A stretch of DNA of 5,648 nucleotides from an uncultured Woeseiaceae bacterium (GTDB lineage Bacteria; Pseudomonadota; Gammaproteobacteria; Woeseiales; Woeseiaceae), in the NCBI GenBank assembly GCA_947259435.1, contig CAMYMP010000390.1, positions 1 through 5,648 on the forward strand, in the 5' to 3' direction. The position numbers and the translations under genes were made by a program. Shown one piece after another: positions 1-5,648 of this stretch (the first letter of the stretch is position 1; each line of letters begins with the position of its first letter). The notes below the pieces were generated by a model. The model was not told the DNA's origin, ran no database searches, and was given only the letters and a program-made list of their open reading frames with translations.

Positions 1-231
1 GTCGTCGATTTCGAATTCCTTCAGGTCTTCACCACCGGCGCTCTTCAGCAGGATCTCGACCTTTTGCTCGGCTTCCTTCAGGGCCGCCTGGCACCCGCGG
101 GTGAGCTTGATGCCCTCCTCGAATTTTTTCATCGCTTTCTCAAGCGGCAGATCACCGGACTCGAGTTCTTCGACGAGCTCTTCGAGATCAGTAAGGGCTT
201 TTTCGAGATTGATCGTTTTCTTGGCGCTCAT
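1..231 (-). CDS. xseB: Exodeoxyribonuclease VII small subunit, 3' end cut by window edge
   Basis: XseB is the small subunit of exonuclease VII. Several copies bind one XseA catalytic subunit, and the enzyme degrades single-stranded DNA to oligonucleotides in repair. Translating the minus strand from ATG 231-229 gives 77 residues with no stop before the window edge. The protein starts MSAKKTINLEKALTDLEELV and carries the family hallmark ESGDLPLEKAMKKFEEGIKL (about residues 24-43), followed by a charged helix rich in Glu, Lys and Gln (CQAALKEAEQKVEILL). E. coli XseB is about 80 residues, so only a few C-terminal codons should be missing. The product is short, acidic and helical, with no signal peptide. 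It is divergent from the rubrerythrin operon. No well-spaced Shine-Dalgarno precedes the ATG: the nearest GGAG lies 12 bases away. The family call is very secure from the conserved motif. Confidence 0.95.
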   Translation of the reverse strand, partial: MSAKKTINLEKALTDLEELVEELESGDLPLEKAMKKFEEGIKLTRGCQAALKEAEQKVEILLKSAGGEDLKEFEIDD

Positions 232-237
232 CCGGCG

Positions 238-243
238 ATTCTA
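238..243 (-). promoter_or_regulatory. Candidate -10 box for xseB
   Basis: On the minus strand TAGAAT (5 of 6 matches to TATAAT) ends six bases before the xseB ATG, which would put the transcription start at or next to the start codon. A weak -35 candidate, TCGAGA, lies 18 bases upstream. The box overlaps the only GGAG nearby, so it may instead be chance sequence around a poor ribosome site. Confidence 0.3.
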
Positions 244-314
244 CTCCAGATTGCTGTTGGCTCTCGACCGACAGCGAAGATTGCCAGCCGTTGCGGCAAC
301 GCGGCTTCCACGCA

Positions 315-343
315 TTGACAACCATGGGGCCTGGGAATAGAGT
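315..343 (+). promoter_or_regulatory. Sigma70-type promoter of the rubrerythrin operon
   Basis: A perfect -35 hexamer TTGACA (315-320) is followed, after exactly 17 bases, by TAGAGT (338-343), which matches TATAAT at 4 of 6 positions. The expected start is near base 350, giving a leader of about 50 bases before the rubrerythrin ATG. The optimal spacing and position in a divergent intergenic region support it. It is inferred from sequence only. Confidence 0.6.
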
Positions 344-351
344 ACGGTCTA

Positions 352-366
352 TTAGACTCAGTCTAA
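352..366 (+). promoter_or_regulatory. Perfect 7-1-7 dyad, candidate repressor operator
   Basis: TTAGACT-C-AGTCTAA is a perfect inverted repeat of 7-base arms around one central base. It sits just downstream of the predicted start of the rubrerythrin promoter, the classical place for a repressor that blocks initiation. The 7-1-7 geometry is that of Fur/PerR-family boxes, but the sequence is not the Fur or PerR consensus. GACT/AGTC half-sites also recall Rrf2/IscR-type sites, though those have wider spacing. The regulator cannot be named. Confidence 0.5.
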
Positions 367-385
367 AAATGGTTTATTTTCAATT

Positions 386-393
386 GAGAGGAG
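386..393 (+). promoter_or_regulatory. Ribosome binding site that fixes the rubrerythrin start
   Basis: GAGAGGAG lies five bases before ATG 399. This strong site selects 399 over the in-frame upstream ATG at 291. The latter would add 36 residues unlike any rubrerythrin and would begin upstream of the predicted promoter. Confidence 0.8.
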
Positions 394-398
394 CCGAA

Positions 399-818
399 AT
401 GTCACTCAAAGACAGCAAGACAGAACACAACCTCAAAGAAGCATTTGCCGGCGAATCGCAAGCGAATCGCCGTTATCTTTATTTCGCGGCGAAAGCTGAT
501 GTCGAAGGCTACAACGACGTGGCAGCCGTATTCCGCTCCACGGCAGAAGGTGAGACCGGTCACGCACACGGTCACCTCGAGTATCTCGAAGAGACAGGCG
601 ATCCGGCCACGGGTCTGCCGATCGGCGGGACGGCCGACAATCTCGCTGCCGCAATTGCGGGCGAGACGCACGAGTACACCGACATGTACCCGGGCATGGC
701 GCGGACCGCACGTGACGAGGACTTCGACGAGATCGCGGATTGGTTCGAGACGCTGGCCAAGGCCGAGCGCTCACACGCCAATCGCTTCCAGAAAGCTCTT
801 GACACACTAGACGACTAG
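399..818 (+). CDS. rbr: Rubrerythrin-family diiron protein without rubredoxin domain
   Basis: Rubrerythrins are cytoplasmic non-haem diiron proteins that reduce hydrogen peroxide to water. This 139-residue protein is a single ferritin-like four-helix bundle. The ligand set is complete: E19 in [11 protein letters not shown]52 and H55 in EGETGH, E89 and E92 in AGETHEY, and E123 and H126 in KAERSH. These positions match the classical rubrerythrin pattern. The C-terminal rubredoxin domain (two CxxC knuckles, about 40-50 residues) of classical rubrerythrin is absent, and the protein has no cysteine at all, so electrons must come from another protein. The next gene encodes a multi-cluster Fe-S protein one base downstream, an obvious candidate donor by inference. 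The start is set by GAGAGGAG five bases upstream. Transcription is probably controlled by the promoter at 315-343 and the dyad at 352-366. Peroxidase activity is inferred from the family; ferroxidase-like roles are possible. Confidence 0.92.
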   Translation: MSLKDSKTEHNLKEAFAGESQANRRYLYFAAKADVEGYNDVAAVFRSTAEGETGHAHGHLEYLEETGDPATGLPIGGTADNLAAAIAGETHEYTDMYPGMARTARDEDFDEIADWFETLAKAERSHANRFQKALDTLDD

Positions 819-819
819 G

Positions 820-2157
820 ATGTCGGACAGACGCGAGGGGAGCCTGGAGGCTCCCACTCGCCACCCGCTCGACTGGCAAAGCGACGAGTTCTACGACGAG
901 CCTGCGCTCTTCGAGGAACTCGAGCGCGTATTCGATATTTGTCACGGCTGTCGGCGCTGCTTCAATCTTTGCAATTCCTTCCCGACCTTGTTCGACGCTG
1001 TCGACGAGTCCGAGAGCATGGAGCTCGACACGGTTCCCAAAGACGTCTTTTGGGAGGTTGTCGATCACTGCTATCTGTGTGACATGTGCTACATGACGAA
1101 GTGTCCATACGTGCCGCCGCACGAGTGGAACGTCGACTTTCCACATTTGATGCTGCGCGCCAAGGCTGCGCGATTCAAGAGGCAGGGAGCACCGTTTCGC
1201 GACCGCGTGCTGAGTTCGACCGACAGGGTAGGCAAGCTTGCGGGCATCCCGGTTATTGCACAGGTCGTGAACGCGACGAACCGCAGCAAAGCGGGCCGCA
1301 GTTTTCTCGAAAATACGCTCGGCGTGCATCGCGACGCCCCCGTTCCCGACTATCATTCGAAATCGGCGCGCAAGCGCCTGAAGTCGCGTCGAAACGCGAC
1401 CGGTGATGCGGCGGCCGCGACTTCCGCCACGCGCGGCAAGGTTGTGCTCTATACCACCTGCTATGGAAATCGTAATCACCCGGCAATCGACGAGGACCTG
1501 GTCACCGTTTTCGAACACAACGGCATACCGGTAGCACTGGCCGAGAAAGAAGCCTGTTGCGGCATGCCGAAACTCGAACTCGGTGATCTCGACGCCGTCG
1601 CAAAGGCCAAAGACGTCAATATCCCGGTGCTTGCCGCCTGGGTCGACAAAGGCTGGGACATCGTTACGCCGATACCGTCGTGCACCTTGATGTTCAAGCA
1701 GGAACTGCCGCTGATGTTCCCCAACGATGCAGACGTCCTGAAGGTGCGCAACGCGATGTACGATCCATTCGAGTACCTGATGCTCAGGCACAAAGATGGC
1801 AAGCTGGATACGGCGTTCAAGAACACCCTCGGCAAAGTGTCATACCAGGTTCCTTGCCATTTGCGCGTGCAGAATATCGGCCTGAAGACGCGCGATATTT
1901 TGCAGTTGGTTCCCGACACTCAGGTTGAGGCAATCGAGCGCTGCTCCGGACATGACGGCACCTACGCCGTGAAGAAAGAGTTCCACGCTGTATCGAAGAA
2001 GATTGCACGCCCGGTCGTCAACAAGGTCAAGAAGGCGTCGGCCGACCATTTCATTAGTGATTGCCCGATGGCGGCCGAACAGATTGTGCAGGGCCTCGAT
2101 GGCCATGAAGGCAAGCATCCGATGGGCCTTCTCAAACACGCATATGGACTATCATGA
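820..2157 (+). CDS. GlpC/HdrB-like (Fe-S)-binding oxidoreductase with two ferredoxin clusters and two CCG domains
   Basis: This 445-residue soluble protein resembles the Fe-S subunits of anaerobic glycerol-3-phosphate dehydrogenase (GlpC) and heterodisulfide reductase (HdrD-like). The N-terminal part has two [4Fe-4S] motifs: C41-x2-C44-x2-C47-x3-C51, and C84-x2-C87-x2-C90-x4-C95-P. A basic, Ala-rich stretch (about 180-205) links it to two CCG-type domains. The first has C214, CCG at 246-248 and C288. The second has C346 (PCHLR), C375 in CSGHDGTYAVKKE and C415 (DCPMA). The second CCG reads CSG, so one cysteine is replaced by serine. The start is one base after the rubrerythrin stop with no good Shine-Dalgarno, so translation is probably coupled. 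The stop overlaps the next start (ATGA). The likely role is electron transfer to or from rubrerythrin, inferred from context. The substrate is unknown, and I would not call it glpC because no glpA or glpB is nearby. Confidence 0.88.
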   Translation: MSDRREGSLEAPTRHPLDWQSDEFYDEPALFEELERVFDICHGCRRCFNLCNSFPTLFDAVDESESMELDTVPKDVFWEVVDHCYLCDMCYMTKCPYVPPHEWNVDFPHLMLRAKAARFKRQGAPFRDRVLSSTDRVGKLAGIPVIAQVVNATNRSKAGRSFLENTLGVHRDAPVPDYHSKSARKRLKSRRNATGDAAAATSATRGKVVLYTTCYGNRNHPAIDEDLVTVFEHNGIPVALAEKEACCGMPKLELGDLDAVAKAKDVNIPVLAAWVDKGWDIVTPIPSCTLMFKQELPLMFPNDADVLKVRNAMYDPFEYLMLRHKDGKLDTAFKNTLGKVSYQVPCHLRVQNIGLKTRDILQLVPDTQVEAIERCSGHDGTYAVKKEFHAVSKKIARPVVNKVKKASADHFISDCPMAAEQIVQGLDGHEGKHPMGLLKHAYGLS

Positions 2158-2831
2158 ACATGCAAAAACTAACCAGAGACGACCTCCACAGCCTCGAGGA
2201 CTACGCTGCCATACGCGATGAATTTCGCGGCGAGGTCCTTCTGCACAATCGTAACCGGCGCCTGTCGCTCGGCACCAACGCGGCCCTGTACTTCGAAGAC
2301 AGGATGACTATGCAGTATCAGATTCAGGAGATGCTGCGCATCGAACGCATCTTCGAGGCCGATGGCATCAACGAGGAACTCGAAGCCTACAACCCGCTAA
2401 TTCCCGACGGTTCTAACTGGAAAGCGACTTTTATGGTCGAGTTTCCGGAAGTCGAGGAACGTCGCGCGATGCTGGGACAGCTCGTCGGCATCGAGAATCG
2501 CGTTTTCGTCCGGATCGGCGACATGGACAAGAGCTACGCGATCGCCGATGAAGATCTTGAGCGGTCCGATGAAAAGAAGACGTCTGCCGTGCATTTTCTG
2601 CGCTTCGAACTGAGCGACGAGATGGTAGCGGCGCTCAAAGCGGGTGCCGAGTTGGCGGCTGGCATCGACCATGACAACTATCAGGTCGAAATCTCGCCGG
2701 TTGCCGAAAATGTGGCGGCGCTCAAAGCGGGTGCCGAGCTGGCCGCTGGCATCGACCACGAAAACTATCAGGTCGAAATCTCGCCGGTTGCCGATAATAT
2801 CCGAAAGTCGCTGCTCGGCGACCTGGACTAA
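2154..2831 (+). CDS. DUF3501 family protein with an internal 29-residue tandem duplication
   Basis: This 225-residue protein matches my recollection of DUF3501. Its N-terminal half has the pattern LTRDDLHSLEDYAAIRDEF, an FEDRMTMQYQIQEMLRIERI helix (about residues 48-67) and YNPLIPDG. It has no cysteines, signal peptide or membrane segment, so it should be cytoplasmic. Its biochemical function is unknown. The family usually has about 190-200 residues as I recall. The excess here is explained by residues 158-186 being repeated as 187-215 near the C terminus, before the final IRKSLLGDLD. The ATG overlaps the TGA of the Fe-S protein gene by four bases, and no strong ribosome site is seen, which implies translational coupling. 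A second ATG two codons on (2160) is possible. Linkage to a rubrerythrin and this Fe-S protein is a neighbourhood I recall from other proteobacteria, which suggests a shared complex or pathway; that role is inference. Confidence 0.85.
   Translation: MNMQKLTRDDLHSLEDYAAIRDEFRGEVLLHNRNRRLSLGTNAALYFEDRMTMQYQIQEMLRIERIFEADGINEELEAYNPLIPDGSNWKATFMVEFPEVEERRAMLGQLVGIENRVFVRIGDMDKSYAIADEDLERSDEKKTSAVHFLRFELSDEMVAALKAGAELAAGIDHDNYQVEISPVAENVAALKAGAELAAGIDHENYQVEISPVADNIRKSLLGDLD
2625..2798 (+). repeat. In-frame 87-bp tandem duplication inside the DUF3501 gene
   Basis: Unit 1 (2625-2711) and unit 2 (2712-2798) abut directly and match at 81 of 87 positions. Each encodes 29 residues starting VAALKAGAELAAGIDH. 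Four differences are synonymous (gta/gtg, ttg/ctg, gcg/gcc, cat/cac) and two swap Asp and Glu (gac/gaa, gaa/gat). Five of the six are third-position changes. The frame is kept. Each unit looks like one helix followed by a strand. Confidence 0.97.
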
Positions 2832-2863
2832 GCTCAACGGGTGCATGCCCTCCACAATCAGGC

Positions 2864-2869
2864 TAGAAT
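2864..2869 (+). promoter_or_regulatory. Candidate -10 box for parE-parC
   Basis: TAGAAT (5 of 6 matches to TATAAT), within GGCTAGAATCC, lies 40 bases before the parE ATG in the 78-base gap after the DUF3501 gene. No clear -35 is found 16-18 bases upstream. No hairpin with a T-run separates the two operons, so readthrough from the rubrerythrin operon is also possible. Confidence 0.4.
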
Positions 2870-2909
2870 CCTGCCGAGCATCGCTTTGGCAACCTCTGGC
2901 AAGGGATAG

Positions 2910-4799
2910 ATGGCAAAACGCTACGACGCGGCGGACATTGAAGTCCTTAGCGGGCTGGAGCCTGTACGGCGCCGGCCCGGTATGTATACCGACACCACGC
3001 GGCCGAATCATCTCGCGCATGAAGTCGTCGACAACAGCGTCGACGAGGCGCTTGCGGGTCACTGCAAGAAGATCGAAGTCACGATGTACAAGGACGGCTC
3101 ACTGGAAGTCGTCGATGACGGTCGTGGCATGCCCGTCGACAAACATCCAAAAGAGAAGATTCCGGGCGTCGAACTGATCCTTACTCGCCTGCATGCCGGC
3201 GGCAAATTCGACCACAAGAACTACCAGTATTCGGGCGGCCTGCACGGCGTTGGCGTCTCGGTGGTCAACGCGCTATCCAAGAACCTCGAAGTCTGGATCC
3301 GGCGCGGCGGCAAGGAATACAACATGAGCTTTGCCGGCGGCAAGAAGCGCGGCAAGCTCGAGCAGGTCGGTACCGTGGGCAAAGCCAATACGGGCACGAC
3401 GATACGGTTCTGGCCTGACCCGAAGTATTTCGATTCCGCGAAAGTTTCGGTATCCCGACTCAAGCATGCATTGCGCGCGAAGGCCGTGCTTTGCCCCGGT
3501 CTGACGGTTCGCCTCAAGGTCGAAAAGCCCAAAGAGAGGATCGAGTGGTGCTATTCCGGAGGGCTCGAGGAGTATCTCGTCGAAGCGATTGGCGGCGGTG
3601 AGTTGCTGCCTGCCGAACCGTTTGCGGGAAGCCTCTCGGGCAACAACGAGGCAGTCGACTGGGCGCTGACATGGCAAGCTAACGGCGCCGGCCATGCGGT
3701 GACGGAGAGCTACGTCAATCTGATCCCGACGCCGCAGGGCGGTACACACGTGAACGGCTTGCGCACGGGGCTGACAAACGCACTGCGCGAATTCGCGGAC
3801 TTCAGGAGTCTGGTACCAAGAGGCGTGTCGCTGGCGCCTGAAGACGTCTGGGACGGATTGAACTATGTGCTCAGCGCCAAGCTCGAGGATCCGCAGTTCT
3901 CCGGGCAAACCAAAGAACGACTGTCATCACGTGAGTCGGCCGCATTTGTCACCGGGGTCATCAAGGACAGCTTCGCATTATGGCTCAATCAGCACCCTGA
4001 AACGGGCGACCAGATTGCGCAGCTGGCAATCAACAAAGCGCAGAAGCGCCTCAAAGCCGCCAAAAAGGTCGTACGCAAGAAGATCGTCTCGGGTCCGGCA
4101 TTGCCCGGCAAGCTCGCCGACTGCACTTCTCAGGAACCGGAACTGTGCGAAATATTTCTCGTCGAGGGCGACTCGGCTGGCGGATCTGCAAAGCAGGCTC
4201 GGGACCGCAACACCCAGGCCATCATGCCGCTCCGCGGCAAGATACTGAATACCTGGGAAGTGGATTCGGCCGAGATTCTTGCTTCGCAGGAAGTGCACGA
4301 CATCAGCATCGCACTTGGTGTCGACCCCGGCGACACGAATCTCGACAACCTTCGCTATCACAAAATCTGCATTCTGGCCGATGCCGACTCGGATGGGCTG
4401 CACATCGCGACGCTGCTTTGCGCGTTGTTCCTGCGGCATTTCCGCGAAATTGTACTGGCCGGACACGTTTATGTCGCGATGCCGCCGCTGTATCGCATCG
4501 ACGTTGGCAAAGAGGTGTTCTATGCGCTCGATGACAGTGAACGCAAAGGTATTCTCGACCGAATCGAGGCCGAAAAAATGCGCGGCAAGGTTACGGTTAC
4601 CCGCTTCAAGGGGCTGGGCGAAATGAATCCTTCGCAGCTCAGGGAGACGACGATGAATCGCGATACGCGCCGACTCGTGCAGCTCACGGTGAGCGGTAAG
4701 GACAAGACCGATCAAACCATGGACATGCTGCTGGCGAAAAAGCGGGCCAAAGACCGCCGCAAGTGGCTTGAGACCAAAGGCAATCTTGCCGAGGTGTAA
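2910..4799 (+). CDS. parE: DNA topoisomerase IV subunit B (ATPase/TOPRIM subunit)
   Basis: ParE is the ATPase subunit of the ParC2ParE2 type IIA topoisomerase that decatenates daughter chromosomes and relaxes supercoils. The 629 residues almost equal E. coli ParE (630). The GHKL ATPase domain has general base E38 and N42 in [18 protein letters not shown] at 69-75 and the glycine loop [15 protein letters not shown] at 109-123. The transducer domain has the QTK loop (Q333-K335). The TOPRIM domain has [15 protein letters not shown] (from E419), [11 protein letters not shown] (440-450) and the metal-binding DADSDG (491-496). The C-terminal part has FKGLGEMNP and MLLAKKR. The opening [20 protein letters not shown] and the lack of the GyrB TOPRIM-tail insert distinguish it from GyrB. 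AAGGG lies four bases before the ATG. The parC ATG follows two bases after its TAA, so the subunits are co-translated. Every catalytic motif I checked is intact. Confidence 0.97.
   Translation: MAKRYDAADIEVLSGLEPVRRRPGMYTDTTRPNHLAHEVVDNSVDEALAGHCKKIEVTMYKDGSLEVVDDGRGMPVDKHPKEKIPGVELILTRLHAGGKFDHKNYQYSGGLHGVGVSVVNALSKNLEVWIRRGGKEYNMSFAGGKKRGKLEQVGTVGKANTGTTIRFWPDPKYFDSAKVSVSRLKHALRAKAVLCPGLTVRLKVEKPKERIEWCYSGGLEEYLVEAIGGGELLPAEPFAGSLSGNNEAVDWALTWQANGAGHAVTESYVNLIPTPQGGTHVNGLRTGLTNALREFADFRSLVPRGVSLAPEDVWDGLNYVLSAKLEDPQFSGQTKERLSSRESAAFVTGVIKDSFALWLNQHPETGDQIAQLAINKAQKRLKAAKKVVRKKIVSGPALPGKLADCTSQEPELCEIFLVEGDSAGGSAKQARDRNTQAIMPLRGKILNTWEVDSAEILASQEVHDISIALGVDPGDTNLDNLRYHKICILADADSDGLHIATLLCALFLRHFREIVLAGHVYVAMPPLYRIDVGKEVFYALDDSERKGILDRIEAEKMRGKVTVTRFKGLGEMNPSQLRETTMNRDTRRLVQLTVSGKDKTDQTMDMLLAKKRAKDRRKWLETKGNLAEV
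4791..4796 (+). promoter_or_regulatory. parC ribosome binding site inside the parE end
   Basis: GAGGTG forms the last two codons of parE (Glu-Val) and lies five bases before the parC ATG at 4802, ideal spacing. This fixes the parC start and couples its translation to parE. Confidence 0.75.
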
Positions 4800-4801
4800 C
4801 G

Positions 4802-5611
4802 ATGCAGAACAGTCTGAATCTCGAAGGCGTAGAGCAACAGCCGCTCAAGGAATATACCGAGAAGGCGTATCTCGATTATTCAATGTACGTCATTCTGGAT
4901 CGCGCACTGCCGCAGATCGGCGACGGTTTGAAGCCAGTGCAGCGGCGCATAATCTATGCAATGAGCGAGCTGGGATTGTCCGCCGGGCAAAAACCGAAAA
5001 AGTCAGCGCGCACGGTTGGCGACGTCATCGGCAAGTTCCATCCGCACGGCGACTCGGCTTGTTATGAAGCAATGGTTCTGATGGCGCAGGATTTTTCGTA
5101 CCGCTACCCCGTCATTGACGGCCAGGGCAACTGGGGATCGACAGATGATCCGAAGTCGTTTGCTGCGATGCGCTACACCGAATCGCGCCTGAAACCTTAC
5201 GCGAAAAGCCTGTTGCAGGAACTCGCACACGGCACTGTTGACTGGGTGCCGAATTTCGACGGCACGATGAACGAACCCGTCGTGCTGCCGGCGCGATTGC
5301 CCAATCTGCTGCTGAACGGCACGACCGGCATCGCGGTTGGCCTGTCGACAGACGTGCCGCCGCATAACCTCAGAGAAGTCGCGAGTGCGCTGATCCATCT
5401 GATCGATACTCCGAAGGCGACCGTAGCGGCCCTGATGAAACACATTAAGGGCCCGGACTATCCAACCGGTGGGGAACTGGTTTCCCCGCGCGAGGACATC
5501 AAACAGATCTATGCGACGGGCAACGGTACTTTGCGATTGCGCGCCGCTTACAAAGTCGAGGACGGCGACATCATAATCACCTCGCTGCCGCATCAGATTT
5601 CAGGAGCGTAA
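4802..5611 (+). CDS. parC: DNA topoisomerase IV subunit A, N-terminal 269 residues ending at an unexpected in-frame TAA
   Basis: ParC is the DNA-cleaving subunit of topoisomerase IV. The 269 residues are clear Par[21 protein letters not shown] at 15-34, [15 protein letters not shown], the quinolone-determining segment [12 protein letters not shown] at 80-91, GQGNWGS, and the catalytic R124-Y125 in [10 protein letters not shown]. The quinolone-target residues S85 and E89 (E. coli S80 and E84) are the wild-type ones. The winged-helix cleavage domain is whole, but E. coli ParC has about 752 residues. Here a TAA at 5609-5611 follows SLPHQISGA, within the tower domain. The next codons in the same frame read VLEQIAAQMRNK, exactly what follows this place in ParC (HQVSGARVLEQIAAQMRNK in E. 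coli, from memory). The stop therefore replaces one conserved basic codon without a frameshift. It may be a base-call error, a nonsense allele or a split gene. The truncated product alone would lack the C-gate and DNA-wrapping domain and should be inactive. Confidence 0.9.
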   Translation: MQNSLNLEGVEQQPLKEYTEKAYLDYSMYVILDRALPQIGDGLKPVQRRIIYAMSELGLSAGQKPKKSARTVGDVIGKFHPHGDSACYEAMVLMAQDFSYRYPVIDGQGNWGSTDDPKSFAAMRYTESRLKPYAKSLLQELAHGTVDWVPNFDGTMNEPVVLPARLPNLLLNGTTGIAVGLSTDVPPHNLREVASALIHLIDTPKATVAALMKHIKGPDYPTGGELVSPREDIKQIYATGNGTLRLRAAYKVEDGDIIITSLPHQISGA

Positions 5612-5614
5612 GTG
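5602..5614 (+). promoter_or_regulatory. Possible re-initiation site after the parC stop
   Basis: AGGAG (5602-5606) is followed by five bases, which include the TAA, and then GTG (5612-5614). The GTG is in the parC frame. This has the form of a good ribosome site with a start codon directly abutting the stop. The AGGAG also encodes part of the conserved Ser-Gly-Ala, so it may be coincidental. Confidence 0.35.
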
Positions 5615-5648
5615 CTTGAGCAAATCGCGGCCCAGATGCGCAACAAGA
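5612..5648 (+). CDS. parC: Continuation of parC after the stop, cut by window edge
   Basis: The 12 codons visible read VLEQIAAQMRNK, the conserved tower-domain ParC sequence that directly follows SGA-Lys/Arg in intact homologues. The frame is the same as that of the upstream part, and no base is gained or lost. They are either the rest of a single parC gene whose TAA is an error or nonsense allele, or the start of a separately initiated C-terminal ParC polypeptide beginning at GTG 5612. The window ends before this can be judged. Confidence 0.7.
   Translation, partial: MLEQIAAQMRNK

Noticed and set aside
290..300. Short palindrome GTTGC-G-GCAAC between xseB and the rubrerythrin operon
   Set aside because: Five-base arms in GC-rich sequence with no promoter alignment are within chance expectation.
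64..340. Plus-strand open frames at 64-318 and 101-340
   Set aside because: They are antisense shadows of xseB, whose minus-strand reading has unmistakable family motifs.
291..398. Upstream ATG extension of the rubrerythrin gene (36 extra residues)
   Set aside because: It has no ribosome site, the sequence is unlike rubrerythrin, and it would begin upstream of the predicted promoter and operator. ATG 399 has a strong, well-spaced site.
433..1791. Long minus-strand open frame (452 codons) opposite the rubrerythrin and Fe-S protein genes
   Set aside because: It lies antisense to two clearly conserved genes, is rich in Arg, His and Pro as expected of a shadow frame, and shows no recognisable domain or ribosome site.
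2838..2850. GGG-TGCATG-CCC as a terminator hairpin after the DUF3501 gene
   Set aside because: It has only three stem pairs and no following T-run, so it is too weak to call.
3978..4715. Minus-strand open frame (245 codons) opposite parE
   Set aside because: It is a shadow of the conserved TOPRIM region of parE, with no recognisable domain.
4797..5611. TAA reassigned to a sense codon in this organism
   Set aside because: TAA properly ends parE and the DUF3501 gene at the family-typical C termini, so genome-wide reassignment does not fit.

Overview
The window looks like chromosomal DNA from a gammaproteobacterium. ParE and ParC are plainly of the proteobacterial topoisomerase IV type and read close to the Enterobacterial proteins by memory. 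The codon use is moderately GC-rich, and the rubrerythrin / Fe-S protein / DUF3501 trio is one I recall from beta- and gammaproteobacteria. I cannot name a genus. No tRNA, rRNA, mobile element or CRISPR array is visible.

Layout. Bases 1-231 (minus strand) carry xseB, the small subunit of exodeoxyribonuclease VII, running off the left edge. A 167-base divergent intergenic region (232-398) holds a good sigma70-type promoter facing right, with a perfect 15-bp dyad at its expected transcription start. Next comes a tightly packed plus-strand operon: a short rubrerythrin (399-818), a two-cluster ferredoxin / CCG-domain Fe-S protein (820-2157) and a DUF3501 protein (2154-2831). The first two are 1 base apart and the last two overlap by 4 bases. 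After a 78-base gap with a promoter-like -10 box come parE (2910-4799) and parC (from 4802), the two subunits of topoisomerase IV.

How the genes relate. The first operon reads as a peroxide-stress or redox module: a diiron peroxidase lacking its own rubredoxin domain, an Fe-S protein that could supply electrons, and a partner of unknown function. parE-parC is a separate housekeeping unit for chromosome decatenation. xseB belongs to DNA repair.

Most noteworthy points: (1) parC is interrupted by an in-frame TAA at 5609-5611. The conserved ParC sequence resumes in the same frame straight after it, at a GTG preceded by a well-spaced AGGAG. (2) The DUF3501 protein contains an 87-bp (29-residue) in-frame tandem duplication whose copies differ almost only at synonymous or Asp/Glu positions. 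(3) A TTAGACT-C-AGTCTAA operator-like dyad lies at the start of the rubrerythrin operon. (4) xseB may be transcribed without a leader.
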